Below are positions 40,513-49,900 of a stretch of 64,000 bases of DNA, one piece after another (positions within the stretch are counted from its first letter, which is position 1; each line of letters starts with the position of its first letter). The translations under genes and the position numbers were made by a program. The stretch is from CAYMGM01 sp964390005 (GTDB lineage: Bacteria > Pseudomonadota > Alphaproteobacteria > UBA9219). The notes below the pieces were generated by a model, which searched no databases, had not been told where the DNA came from, and saw only the letters and a list, made by a program, of their open reading frames with translations. The stretch is from NCBI GenBank assembly GCA_964390005.1, contig CAYMGM010000003.1, forward strand, positions 124,001 to 188,000. Reading direction: 5' to 3'.

Positions 40513-41688
40513 ATGAATAGTGCCTTTATGGCTTTTGCGTCCGACGATGCGTCGGTCGATATTTTAAAACGTCTGGCAGAAAGACTGGGCCATGGCGACG
40601 ATGCCGTTCAACGTGGCGGGGCAGATTCTTTGGCGGCGATGTTGGAGGCGGAAAAAGCGCCCAAGCTTTTAATCGTCGATCTGGAAGGGCAAGAAGACGC
40701 CGGACGCATGGCTGCGCGGTTAGTCGGCTTGTGCGGAAAAGAAACGCGTTTGATCGGTCTGGGTACGGTCAACGATGTGAGTTATTACCGTCAGATTGTC
40801 GGCGCGGGCTTTGCCGATTATCTGGTGAAACCACTGAATATCGATACGCTGATGGGGGCCGTGCGCCAAGCGCAGTCAGATAGTGCAGGAACCGAGGAAG
40901 CGAAGATTGTCGTTTTTGTCGGCGCGCGCGGCGGTGTCGGAACAACAACCGTTGCGGCGAACGAAGCTTGGATTATGGCCCATGAAATGGGCCGCAAAAC
41001 CGTTTTGGTCGACATGGACCTTCAGTTCGGCAATACGGCGCTGGCGCTTGATCTTGAACCCGGTCGGGGACTGCGCGATGTCGTGGGATCGCCTCAGCGC
41101 GTCGACGCCTTGATGATCGCCGGGGCGTTGGTGCCAGAAAGCGAAAAATTGTCGCTGATGGGGGCCGAAGAATCGTTGGATGAGTTCATTCACATCGACG
41201 GTACAGCCATAACCGCTTTGATGCGCGAACTTAAGATTTCTCATCGCTGCGTTATCGTTGATTTGCCGCGCCATCTTTTGATGACGCAAAAAAAATTGCT
41301 TGGCATGGCGCAGGAAATCGTGATCGTCACGGAAATGTCGCTTGTCGGCATTCGCGACACACTTCGGATCGAAGCGCTGATTAAAGGCGCCGGATCGGGG
41401 GCACGGATCAGCGTGATCGCCGGAAAAACGGGGGCCACGCGTCCGGCAGCTGTCGATGAAGCCGCCTTTACCAAGGGGACAAAACGCAAAGTCGATTTCA
41501 TTATCCCCGATGACTACAAAAACGTTACCGCGGCCAATAATGCAGGCAAAATGCTCGCCGCCGTTGCCGCTAGCGCGCCGGTCACTAAAACGCTGCGTGA
41601 TTTCGCGCGTTATTTGATTGGGCAGCCAGAGAAAGAAGCCTCAAAGAGCGGAAAAGGGTTTTTTAGCCTGTTTCATAAGGAGGCCTAA
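40513..41688 (+). CDS. cpaE: Tad pilus localisation ATPase CpaE/TadZ
   Basis: 391 residues. The first roughly 120 resemble an atypical receiver domain (Leu-Leu-Ile-Val-Asp-Leu-Glu for the acidic strand, then Tyr-Leu-Val-Lys-Pro-Leu). The rest is a MinD/ParA-like ATPase with a deviant Walker A starting at about residue 137 (Gly-Ala-Arg-Gly-Gly-Val-Gly-Thr-Thr-Thr, lacking the second Lys) and Leu-Val-Asp-Met-Asp-Leu. CpaE positions the Tad machine, at a cell pole in Caulobacter. The altered P-loop is common in TadZ and suggests weak or no ATP hydrolysis. The last Phe-Phe-Ser-Leu-Phe could be a membrane-touching tail. Confidence 0.88.
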   Translation: MNSAFMAFASDDASVDILKRLAERLGHGDDAVQRGGADSLAAMLEAEKAPKLLIVDLEGQEDAGRMAARLVGLCGKETRLIGLGTVNDVSYYRQIVGAGFADYLVKPLNIDTLMGAVRQAQSDSAGTEEAKIVVFVGARGGVGTTTVAANEAWIMAHEMGRKTVLVDMDLQFGNTALALDLEPGRGLRDVVGSPQRVDALMIAGALVPESEKLSLMGAEESLDEFIHIDGTAITALMRELKISHRCVIVDLPRHLLMTQKKLLGMAQEIVIVTEMSLVGIRDTLRIEALIKGAGSGARISVIAGKTGATRPAAVDEAAFTKGTKRKVDFIIPDDYKNVTAANNAGKMLAAVAASAPVTKTLRDFARYLIGQPEKEASKSGKGFFSLFHKEA

Positions 41689-41697
41689 GGAACCGTG

Positions 41698-43377
41698 ATG
41701 CTAGCGGACGACGAAGATCCTATGGCCGAAGCCGATGGCGTTGACAGCACGATTGCCGCGTTACGCGATCGGTTGCTGCCCAAAATCGCCGAGGTTTTAG
41801 CGCCAGAAAAAGCGTCGCAGATGTATCGCACGGATGTGTTGCGCGAAGTAAAGGCGGCCGCTTTAACGCGCCTATCCGAAATGGGTGTTGAGCTTAATCT
41901 ATTGGATCAGCGTGATTTGGCCTCGGCGCTGACGGATAAACTGATGTCGATGGGCCCGCCGCGCAGCAAAGCCGCCAATGCGCCCTCGAAGGCCGCCGAG
42001 ACACAGCCCGCGCCTGTTGCCATTAAAGCGCCCGAGCCCGAAGCTTCAACGCCGCCACCCGCGCCGCCGCCCGCGCCACGTCAAGCGCCGCCAGCTTTTT
42101 CCCAAGGATCGGCAAGTCGCGCCAGCGTCGAACGTGCCAAGACGCGCATTCAGCCAATTGTGCTTGAACGCATCGATACCTCGGCGGCAGCGCGTATGGG
42201 GCGCGACGATTTATCGCGCGATTTATCAAGCCTTGTCAGCGATATTCTGTATGAAGAAAAGATCCAGCTTAACGCCGCCGAGCGGCAAGAGTTGGTCGAT
42301 GAGATTCTTGACGACATGCTGGGGCTGGGACCGCTTGAGCCGCTTTTGTCGAATGAAGAGATTTCGGAAATCATGGTCAATGGCCCCAAGCAAGTCTATG
42401 TCGAAAGCAAAGGCAAGCTGACCCACACCGATGTCAAGTTTCGCGATAATGCGCATGTTATGGCGGTGGCGACGCGTATCGTCACGGCGATTGGCCGTCG
42501 TATCGACGAAAGTTCGCCGCTTTGCGACGCGCGTTTGGCCGATGGCAGTCGCGTCAATATCATTATCCCGCCTTTGGCCATTGATGGGCCGTCGATCACC
42601 ATCCGTAAATTCGCGAAGAAGAAAATTACGCTGGATTCGATGATTGCGCTGAACAGCATGTCGCCGCAAATGGCAAAAGTGCTGCGCATTGCCGGGCGGT
42701 GCCGTTTGAACATCTTGATCTCGGGCGGCACAGGATCGGGCAAAACGACGCTCCTCAATGCGCTATCGCAAATGATCGATCATGGCGAGCGCGTGGTGAC
42801 GATTGAAGACGCCGCCGAATTGCAATTGCAACAGCCGCATGTCGTCCGTCTTGAAACGCGCCCGGCAAACTTAGAGGGGCATGGCGAAATCACAATGCGT
42901 GATTTGCTGAAGAACGCGCTGCGTATGCGCCCCGATCGCATTATCGTCGGCGAAACGCGCGGCGGCGAAGCCATCGATATGCTGCAAGCAATGAACACGG
43001 GACATGACGGCTCGCTTTCAACCGTTCACGCCAACCGGCCCCGCGAAGCGATTATGCGACTTGAAAACATGGTTGGGCTTGGCGGCGCAAACTTGGCGCC
43101 GCGCGCCATTCATCAACAAATTGCCTCGGCTGTCGATATGATCATTCAGGTCAGCCGCATGCGCGACGGCTCGCGTCGTATTACGCATATCTCGGAAATC
43201 ACGGGCATGGAAGGCGAAGTCATCGCCATGCAGGATTTGTTTAATTGCGACGTGACGGGGGAAGCGCCTGACGGGCGCTTGGTTGTCGAGTTTCGAAACA
43301 ACGGCCTGCGTCCGCACTTTTTGCCGAAAGCCGCCTATTTTGGTCTCGATAAAGAATTGATGGAGGCGATTACATGA
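41698..43377 (+). CDS. cpaF: Tad pilus assembly ATPase CpaF/TadA
   Basis: 559 residues from ATG 41698 (GTG at 41695 also possible). A Pro/Ala-rich linker near 100-130 precedes the VirB11/PilT-type secretion ATPase. Walker A is Gly-Gly-Thr-Gly-Ser-Gly-Lys-Thr-Thr at about 342, followed by Glu-Asp-Ala-Ala-Glu-Leu, Ile-Val-Gly-Glu-Thr-Arg-Gly-Gly-Glu, and Ser-Thr-Val-His-Ala-Asn. It powers pilus extension and, in Caulobacter, retraction. Its stop overlaps the tadB start by four bases (ATGA), so translation is coupled. Confidence 0.95.
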   Translation: MLADDEDPMAEADGVDSTIAALRDRLLPKIAEVLAPEKASQMYRTDVLREVKAAALTRLSEMGVELNLLDQRDLASALTDKLMSMGPPRSKAANAPSKAAETQPAPVAIKAPEPEASTPPPAPPPAPRQAPPAFSQGSASRASVERAKTRIQPIVLERIDTSAAARMGRDDLSRDLSSLVSDILYEEKIQLNAAERQELVDEILDDMLGLGPLEPLLSNEEISEIMVNGPKQVYVESKGKLTHTDVKFRDNAHVMAVATRIVTAIGRRIDESSPLCDARLADGSRVNIIIPPLAIDGPSITIRKFAKKKITLDSMIALNSMSPQMAKVLRIAGRCRLNILISGGTGSGKTTLLNALSQMIDHGERVVTIEDAAELQLQQPHVVRLETRPANLEGHGEITMRDLLKNALRMRPDRIIVGETRGGEAIDMLQAMNTGHDGSLSTVHANRPREAIMRLENMVGLGGANLAPRAIHQQIASAVDMIIQVSRMRDGSRRITHISEITGMEGEVIAMQDLFNCDVTGEAPDGRLVVEFRNNGLRPHFLPKAAYFGLDKELMEAIT

Positions 43378-44366
43378 CGCCTGCATTAATGGCTTTGTTG
43401 ATCGGTGGCGGCGGCCTGTTTTTGATTGTCCTTATTATGGCGCTGTCTGGCAGCGGCGAAGGCGATGCGCAGTTGCAAAAAAGGCTCGCGCGCGCGAGTG
43501 GCGCGGCGCGTCCGTTGGCCACCGGAAAAAAAGACGGTTTGGCGACGTCGATCCGGCGGCAAACGAAAGACAGCACTATTCCCGTTTTGGATCGTTTGAT
43601 CAAAGCCGCGTTGCCAAACCCCGACAAGCTGCGCTCAAGATTGTTGAAGACGGGCAAAAACATCAATGTTGGCGAATATTTGATGGTCAACGGCCTGACG
43701 ATCGTCGTGGCTTATGTCGTTTTTGCCTTTATGGTTCACTGGGCCAAAATGCCGTCGTTGTTTATGGGAATTGCGATTGGGCTGTTCTTGCCGCACCATA
43801 CGATCAACAAAATGGGCGATCGACGCGTGCGTAAATTTCTTGAGATGTTTCCCGAAGCGATTGACACGATTTGTCGCGGGTTGCGCTCGGGTCTGCCCAT
43901 TGTCGAATCCATTGCAACGGTCAGTGCCGAAATGCCGGACCCCATTGGGATCGAGTTTAAACGCATCACGGACAGCGTTCGGCTTGGGAAGCCTCTTGAT
44001 GAATCGATGTGGGACGTCGCCAAACGGCTAGACGCGCCCGAGTTCCGCTTTTTTATTATTGCCCTGTCTATTCAGAAAGAGACGGGCGGCAATCTGGCCG
44101 AAACGCTTGGCAATCTTGCAGACCTTCTTCGCAAGCGCAGGCAGCTTAAGAAAAAGATCAAAGCCATGTCGTCTGAAGCGCGCGCCAGCGCGATGATCAT
44201 CGGCTCGCTTCCCTTTCTGATGTTCACGCTTTTGATGTTCGTCAACAGCGATTATGTCATGACGCTGTTCCATACCGATGGCGGGCGCATGTTGATAGGC
44301 GGCGGCGTCTTCTGGTTGAGCCTGGGCGTTTTTGTCATGAAGCAAATGATCAGCTTTGAAATATAG
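43374..44366 (+). CDS. tadB: Tad inner-membrane platform protein TadB
   Basis: 330 residues of the T2SSF/GspF type: a first hydrophobic segment at the N-terminus, a cytoplasmic domain, a membrane pair near 112-145, and a last helix pair at about 280-325. Asp-Thr-Ile-Cys-Arg-Gly-Leu-Arg-Ser-Gly-Leu-Pro is a characteristic T2SSF patch. It forms the inner-membrane platform with TadC on which CpaF acts. It starts within the cpaF stop (ATGA) and is followed by tadC after 15 bases. Length is normal for TadB. Confidence 0.9.
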   Translation: MTPALMALLIGGGGLFLIVLIMALSGSGEGDAQLQKRLARASGAARPLATGKKDGLATSIRRQTKDSTIPVLDRLIKAALPNPDKLRSRLLKTGKNINVGEYLMVNGLTIVVAYVVFAFMVHWAKMPSLFMGIAIGLFLPHHTINKMGDRRVRKFLEMFPEAIDTICRGLRSGLPIVESIATVSAEMPDPIGIEFKRITDSVRLGKPLDESMWDVAKRLDAPEFRFFIIALSIQKETGGNLAETLGNLADLLRKRRQLKKKIKAMSSEARASAMIIGSLPFLMFTLLMFVNSDYVMTLFHTDGGRMLIGGGVFWLSLGVFVMKQMISFEI

Positions 44367-44381
44367 AAAGAGAACGCGGTA

Positions 44382-45341
44382 ATGGATCTACCTTCCGGTC
44401 AAGAGCTTATTCCTTTGCTGTGCGGCGCGGCGGCTTTCGTCGTTGTCGTTCTGGTGTGGAACGGTTTGATCGAAGACGCACCCTTGCAAGACCGTTTGAA
44501 ATCCGTGGCGCAGCGGCGCGAAGATCTGGAAAACCCGACGCGTAAAAGAAATAATGCCTATCGCGAAAAGATGCAAAGCATCAGCCTATTGAAGCGTGTC
44601 GTCGAATGGCTGAAGCTGACGCAAGGCCAAAGCATGTCGGACTTGCGCTTAAAGCTTGTCCGCGCGGGCTATCAAAGCCGCGATGCCGTTTTTATTTTTC
44701 TGTTTGTGAAGGTGGCTCTTTTGGTTGCCTTAGGGGCTTTTGGCGCTTTTCTGTTTTTCGGTTTGGGCGTTGGAAAGATCCCGGGCGGTTTGCGTCCGGC
44801 AGCGGCGCTGGCAATGGCGTTGATAGGCTGGATGGGGCCCGACCTTATGGTCAAAAACAAGGCCGATAAACGCGAACAAGTCTTACGCAAAGGCATGCCC
44901 GATGCTTTGGATCTTTTGGTGATCTGTGCCGAGGCCGGGCTTGGGATGGATGCGGCGTTCGATCGTGTGGCGCGCGAAATGGCGGGCTCTTGCCCCGAGC
45001 TTGCCGAAGAAATCGGCTTGACCGGCGTTGAGATGAACTTTTTGCCGGACCGGCATCAAGCGCTGAAAAACTTATCCGACCGCGTGCCTTTGCCAAACGT
45101 CTTGGCTTTGGTCAATACGCTTATTCAAACGGAAAAATACGGCACGCCTCTTGCGCAGGCTTTACGCGTTTTGTCGTCGGAGATGCGCGAAGAGCGCATG
45201 ATGCTCGCGGAAGAAAAAGCGGCGCGTCTGCCCGCCGTTTTGACGGTGCCGATGATTTTATTCATCCTGCCGCCGCTTTTTATCGTTCTGATCGGACCGG
45301 CGGGGATCAAGGTTTCAGCGGCACTGTCTGGCGGGCATTGA
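44382..45341 (+). CDS. tadC: Tad inner-membrane platform protein TadC
   Basis: 319 residues, again T2SSF-like. It has an N-terminal helix, a pair near 105-150, the cytoplasmic patch Leu-Val-Ile-Cys-Ala-Glu-Ala-Gly-Leu-Gly-Met-Asp-Ala-Ala-Phe, and a C-terminal helix (Phe-Ile-Leu-Pro-Pro-Leu-Phe-Ile-Val-Leu). It is the TadB partner and the last pilus gene here. In most Tad loci tadD and the pseudopilins tadE/F/G follow. Here a convergent DUF2892 gene begins two bases after the stop, so those parts are absent or encoded elsewhere. Confidence 0.9.
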   Translation: MDLPSGQELIPLLCGAAAFVVVVLVWNGLIEDAPLQDRLKSVAQRREDLENPTRKRNNAYREKMQSISLLKRVVEWLKLTQGQSMSDLRLKLVRAGYQSRDAVFIFLFVKVALLVALGAFGAFLFFGLGVGKIPGGLRPAAALAMALIGWMGPDLMVKNKADKREQVLRKGMPDALDLLVICAEAGLGMDAAFDRVAREMAGSCPELAEEIGLTGVEMNFLPDRHQALKNLSDRVPLPNVLALVNTLIQTEKYGTPLAQALRVLSSEMREERMMLAEEKAARLPAVLTVPMILFILPPLFIVLIGPAGIKVSAALSGGH

Positions 45342-45343
45342 CG

Positions 45344-45589
45344 TTAGCCTTCTTTCTTGCAGCAGCAAGCGCCTTCTTCTTTTTTGCTAAAAAAAGCACA
45401 ACCGGGCTGCATGCCCATTTTCTTGAAAATCATCGCGGCGGGGCAAAAGCCCGTTAAAGGCGCTTGGATCATATTGGCGCCCACAAAGGCGGTCAGCCAT
45501 AGCCAGTTGATGTTCATGGTGGTGGCCAAGGCCAGCGAAACCAGAACGACCGTTCCGGCAAAAATCATGACGGCTTTATCGATTGTCAT
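45344..45589 (-). CDS. DUF2892 small membrane protein with Cys-rich tail
   Basis: 81 residues: two membrane helices (Val-Met-Ile-Phe-Ala-Gly-Thr-Val-Val-Leu and Ala-Phe-Val-Gly-Ala-Asn-Met), then Thr-Gly-Phe-Cys-Pro-Ala, the DUF2892 (YgaP C-terminal domain-like) hallmark, and a tail with Cys-Cys-Cys. DUF2892 modules accompany rhodanese domains in sulfur handling, which fits the sulfide-sensor-like repressor directly upstream. Its ATG 45589 lies four bases past the repressor's stop, with AAAGGA inside that gene, so the two are co-transcribed. The tail Cys could hold persulfide or metal (inference). Confidence 0.82.
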   Translation of the reverse strand: MTIDKAVMIFAGTVVLVSLALATTMNINWLWLTAFVGANMIQAPLTGFCPAAMIFKKMGMQPGCAFFSKKEEGACCCKKEG

Positions 45590-45593
45590 AACG

Positions 45594-45908
45594 TTATCCT
45601 TTCTTGGTGGGTGAACAGTACAAGTCGTATAAAGTGGTAATCAGACGCGCTGCAGCCGGATCGGCCAAGCTGTAGGTGATAGTCTGGGCTTGCCGTAACG
45701 TTTTGACAAGGCCATCTTTGCGCAACCGCGCTAAATGCTGTGACAATGCCGATTGGGCCAGGCCTGTCATTTCCTCTAACTGGCCGACGCGCGCGGGCCC
45801 CTCCTTCAGGCGGCACAGAATCATCAGGCGGAACGGATTTGCCATGCCTTTTAAAAGCATAGCCGCGCGTTCAGACTGGCGACAGAAACGGGGTACGTTT
45901 ATATTCAT
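45594..45908 (-). CDS. ArsR-family repressor, BigR/SqrR-like
   Basis: ATG 45908 gives 104 residues; the upstream extension to 45944 is unlikely because the operator and -10 lie there. The winged helix-turn-helix is clear (Gln-Leu-Glu-Glu-Met-Thr-Gly-Leu-Ala-Gln-Ser-Ala-Leu-Ser-Gln-His-Leu). Two cysteines sit at Cys32 (Met-Ile-Leu-Cys-Arg) and Cys98 (Leu-Tyr-Asp-Leu-Tyr-Cys), 66 residues apart. That spacing equals the Cys41/Cys107 and Cys42/Cys108 pairs that sense persulfides in SqrR and BigR. No ArsR-type metal Cys-x-Cys is seen. A third Cys9 exists. It probably represses itself, the DUF2892 gene and the divergent RND genes. Confidence 0.83.
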   Translation of the reverse strand: MNINVPRFCRQSERAAMLLKGMANPFRLMILCRLKEGPARVGQLEEMTGLAQSALSQHLARLRKDGLVKTLRQAQTITYSLADPAAARLITTLYDLYCSPTKKG

Positions 45909-45913
45909 AAAAG

Positions 45914-45933
45914 CTAAATTAGAACTTGCTAAT
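45914..45933. promoter_or_regulatory. Operator-like inverted repeats for the ArsR-family repressor
   Basis: CTAAATTAG (45914-45922) is a palindrome, and ATTAG/CTAAT half-sites (45918-45922 and 45929-45933) are spaced by 6. A/T-rich TTAG/CTAA dyads are typical of BigR/ArsR operators. The site overlaps the -10 of the repressor promoter and the -35 of the divergent RND promoter. Confidence 0.6.
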
Positions 45934-45954
45934 ATAAAAGGCAAGCCTTATCTT
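45926..45954 (+). promoter_or_regulatory. Candidate promoter for the RND efflux operon
   Basis: TTGCTA (45926-45931) and TATCTT (45949-45954) with 17-base spacing; start of transcription would fall about 25 bases before ATG 45986. The operator dyad overlaps the -35. Confidence 0.42.
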
Positions 45955-45958
45955 GTAA
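45931..45958 (-). promoter_or_regulatory. Candidate promoter for the repressor-DUF2892 operon
   Basis: On the minus strand TTACAA (45958-45953) and TATATT (45936-45931) are 16 bases apart, with the repressor ATG at 45908. The operator dyad lies over and just past the -10, which fits autorepression. Confidence 0.48.
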
Positions 45959-45985
45959 GGGCTCTCCAAGAGAAAAGAGGACAAG

Positions 45986-46975
45986 ATGACGGGCAAATGG
46001 AAAATCGTCGGAACAATCGCTTTGGCGTGCGCTATGGGCGCGATCTCTCCTGCTTTTGCAGATGACGGGACTTATACCGTTGAAATCGCTTCGGTTGAGG
46101 ATTTTAAGCCCGTGATTGCGACCGTCGAGTCCGTTCATGAATCGCAGGCCCGTGCGCGGATTAACGGCACGCTGGGCGTCGTCAGCGTGCGTGAAGGCGA
46201 TTTTGTGCAGGCGGGCGATAAGATCGCGATTGTAGGCGATGCAAAGCTGGGTCTGCAAAACCAAGGTCTCCGTGCCCGTATCCTTGCGGCAGAGGCGGCG
46301 CTATCAAAAGCGCGGCAAGACAATAGCCGCGCAGAAGAGCTTTTACGCCAAGGCTATGCAACACGCGCGCGGGTCGATGAAACGCGGGCGGCTTTAGATA
46401 TTGCCGAAAACAATCTGAAGGCAATTCAAGCTGAAGAAAAGGTTGTCGTTCAGCAAACGGATGAGGGGGCTGTTTTAGCGCCAGCCGCCGGGCGTGTGTT
46501 AAAAGTTCCCGTCACGGCGGGGAGTGTTGTGATGGCGGGCGAGGTGATCGCCGTCTTGTCTCAATCCAACTATGTCCTACGCGTCGAGTTACCGGAAAGA
46601 CATGCGCGTTTTATGCATGTTGGGGATAAGGTCGCCATCGGCACACGCGGGCTCGAGCCCGATCAGGTCGATAAAATGAAACAAGGGACGGTTGTTCTTG
46701 TCTATCCCGAAATCAAAGATGGCCGGGTGATCGCCGATGTTCGGGCGGATTCGCTGGGCGACTATTTTGTCGGCGAACGCGTACGTGCTGCGATTGCGAC
46801 GGGAACGCGGCAGACAATTTTGGTGCCGCGCGCTTATGTTTTTCGCCACGCCGGTGTTGATTTTGCGCGCTTGGCCGATGGAACGGATGTCGTCGTTCAA
46901 ACAGGCGCGGATCGTGGCGATCAAATCGAAATTCTGTCCGGGCTTCGCGCGGGCGACAAATTGATCAAACCGTAA
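45986..46975 (+). CDS. RND efflux periplasmic adaptor (membrane fusion protein)
   Basis: 329 residues with a signal peptide (cleaved near Ala-Phe-Ala-Asp), AGAGGA before the ATG. The lipoyl/hairpin arrangement is visible: a first half-lipoyl (Gly-Val-Val-Ser-Val-Arg-Glu-Gly-Asp-Phe-Val), a short helical hairpin of about 60 residues, a second half-lipoyl (Val-Leu-Ala-Pro-Ala-Ala-Gly-Arg-Val), then beta-barrel parts. It links the inner-membrane pump at 46994 to an outer-membrane channel, which is not encoded here. The hairpin is short, as in CusB-like or VexA-like small adaptors. Confidence 0.88.
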   Translation: MTGKWKIVGTIALACAMGAISPAFADDGTYTVEIASVEDFKPVIATVESVHESQARARINGTLGVVSVREGDFVQAGDKIAIVGDAKLGLQNQGLRARILAAEAALSKARQDNSRAEELLRQGYATRARVDETRAALDIAENNLKAIQAEEKVVVQQTDEGAVLAPAAGRVLKVPVTAGSVVMAGEVIAVLSQSNYVLRVELPERHARFMHVGDKVAIGTRGLEPDQVDKMKQGTVVLVYPEIKDGRVIADVRADSLGDYFVGERVRAAIATGTRQTILVPRAYVFRHAGVDFARLADGTDVVVQTGADRGDQIEILSGLRAGDKLIKP

Positions 46976-46993
46976 AAGGTACGGGAGAGAAAA

Positions 46994-49900
46994 ATGCGCG
47001 TTGGCATTTCAGGACGCTTGACCCAAGTCTTTATTCGCTCGCCCTTGACGCCGCTTATTTTGCTGGCGTGTTTGGCGCTTGGGATGATGGCGCTGATGGC
47101 CCTTCCGCGTGAGGAAGAACCGCAAATCAGCGTGCCAATGGTCGATATTCTTCTCAGTGCCAATGGCTATAAGGCTGGCGATGCGGTTGAATTGATAACG
47201 CGTCCGCTTGAGGACATCGTTAAAGGTATCGACGATGTCGATCATGTCTATTCCGAAACGCGCGATGATCGCGTTGTGACGACTGTGCGTTTTAAAGTCG
47301 GCACGAACGAAGACACGGCCGTGATGCGCGTACACGAAAAAATCCGCGCGAATATTGGTGATTTACCCAAAGGCATCCCCGAGCCTGTGATCGTTGGGCG
47401 TGGCATTAACGATGTCGCCATTTTGACGCTGACGCTTGCGCCAAAGGAAGGCGTTGCCGACCGTTGGAGCCCCGTCGGGCTTTTCGAAGTCGCCCGCGAG
47501 CTTCAGCATGAACTTATCAAAGTCGATAATGTCGGGCTGAATTATATTGTCGGCGGCAATCCCAACCAAATACGCATCGAGCCGGATCCAGCGCGCTTGG
47601 CGCTGTATGGCGTGACGCTGAATCAACTGGCAGACAAGCTGACCCATGCGAACCGTAGTTTTCAAATCGGTTCAGTGCGCGAGAATGACCATACGATTGA
47701 AGCCGTCGCTGGGCAAACGTTGCAAAACGTTGCCGATATCGGCCAACTTCTTTTGACAACGCGCGACGGTCGGCCTGTTTATGTAAAAGATGTGGCGCGT
47801 ATTTCTGTCGGCGCGACAAAGGGCGATTCTTTGGTCTCGACCTTGACGCGCGATACAAAGGGCGGGCTTGATCGCCGTCCGGCCGTGACGCTGGCCTTTG
47901 CTAAACGCCAGGGCGCGAATGCCGTGACGGTCGCCGACGATTTGCTCGCGCGGTTGGAGGTAGCCAAAAAGAACCTTCTACCAAGCGATTTGACCGTAAC
48001 GGTGACGCGCGATTATGGCGAGACGGCGACTGAAAAAGCGAACGAGTTGATGTTCCATTTGGTTTTGGCGACGCTGTCCATTGTTGTCTTGATTACGTGG
48101 GCCATTGGCTGGCGCGAAGGCGTCGTCGTGATGGTTGTTGTTCCTATTACGATCTTGCTGACACTTTTTGCGGCGTGGCTGATGGGGTACACGATTAATC
48201 GCGTTAGCTTGTTCGCGTTGATTTTCTCCATCGGCATTTTGGTCGATGACGCCATCGTGATTGTCGAAAATATCGTGCGCCGGTGGCGGCTTGATAAAGG
48301 CGCTGATTTGATTGAAACGGCGATCGATGCCGTCTCGGAAGTCGGCAATCCAACCATCGTCGCGACGCTGACTATTGTTGCCGCGCTTTTGCCGATGATG
48401 TTTGTCAGCGGGATGATGGGCCCTTATATGAGCCCCATTCCGGCCAACGCTTCGCTGGCGATGCTGTTTTCTTTCTTTGTGGCCGAGATTATTACGCCTT
48501 GGCTTTTGTTGAAAATCTCGGGACATTATTTTACGGACGGCTCCGGCGCAACGGCAGAAGGCGATCACGATGCCGGGCGCATGGGCGTTCTTTATGGGCG
48601 CATGCTGCGCCCTATCTTGGAGCGCCCCGGCTTTGCGCGTCATTTTGTTCTTGCCGTTGCGGCAGGGACTTTGGCGGCCATTCTTTTCTTCCCCCTCAAA
48701 CTTGTGACCGTCAAGCTTTTGCCCTTCGACAACAAGTCGGAACTGCAAGTCGTTTTGAACATGCCGGAAGGCGCAAGTCTTGAGGCGACCGATCGCATGC
48801 TACAAGACGTTGCGCATCGCCTTGCCGATTTGCCTGAGCTGACATCCATTCAGACCTATGCCGGAACGGCGATGCCGTTTAATTTTAACGGGCTTGTACG
48901 GCATTATTATCTGCGCGGCGCGCCAAACATGGGCGACATGCAAATCAACCTGCTGCCTAAAGCCGCGCGAAGCCGGGCCAGTCACACGATCGCGTTGGAT
49001 GTCAGAAAGCGCCTTCACGATCTGCCGTTGCCGGAAAATGCCGTTTTGAAGGTTGTTGAGGTCCCACCGGGGCCGCCTGTTTTGTCGACCTTGCTGGCTG
49101 AAATCTATGGCCCCGATCCGGCGGCGCGGCGCAGTGCGGCGCGGCTTGTCAAAAAAGCTTTTGCCGCTTCTGATTTTATCACGGATATCGATGACAGCTT
49201 TGGCCATCCGACCGAGCGTTTGCGCTTTGATATCAATCAAGAAAATCTTGAGTTTTACGGCGTTGACGAACAAGCCGTTTACGATACCTTGGCGGCAGTT
49301 TTGGGGGGCGTGAAGATCGGCTATTCCCAACGCGGAGAAGGGATGAAGCCCATCGAGATCGTGATGAAGATGCCGCCATCCGGCCTTCGTTTCGATGCAC
49401 GTCTTTTATCAACGCCATTGCCTGCAGGCGGCACAAAACGTCAGGGACGTAACGTTGAACTTGGCGACGTTGTGACGGTTGCGCGTGAAGAAGCCTCCTA
49501 TCCCATTTTCCGCCGCGATGGTCTTTATGCCGATATGGTGACGGCTGAATTGGCGGGGCGTTATGAAGCGCCTTTATACGGTATGTTGGCGGTAGAAAAG
49601 ACGCTGGCCGAGACAGAAGAGGGCCGCAAGATCCATATTTTGTATCATGGCCAGCCACGCGATGAATCGCACCTTAGCCTCTTGTGGGACGGCGAATGGG
49701 AAGTCACCTATGTGACGTTCCGCGACATGGGCATTGCCTTTGCTGGCGCGCTTTTGGCAATCTATCTTTTGGTCGTGGGGCTTTTTAAATCATTCTTGAC
49801 GCCGCTGGTGATCATGGTGCCGGTGCCGCTGACCTTGATTGGGATTGTCTTGGGGCATGTTTTATTTGGCGCGCCTTTTACCGCAACGTCGATGATTGGC

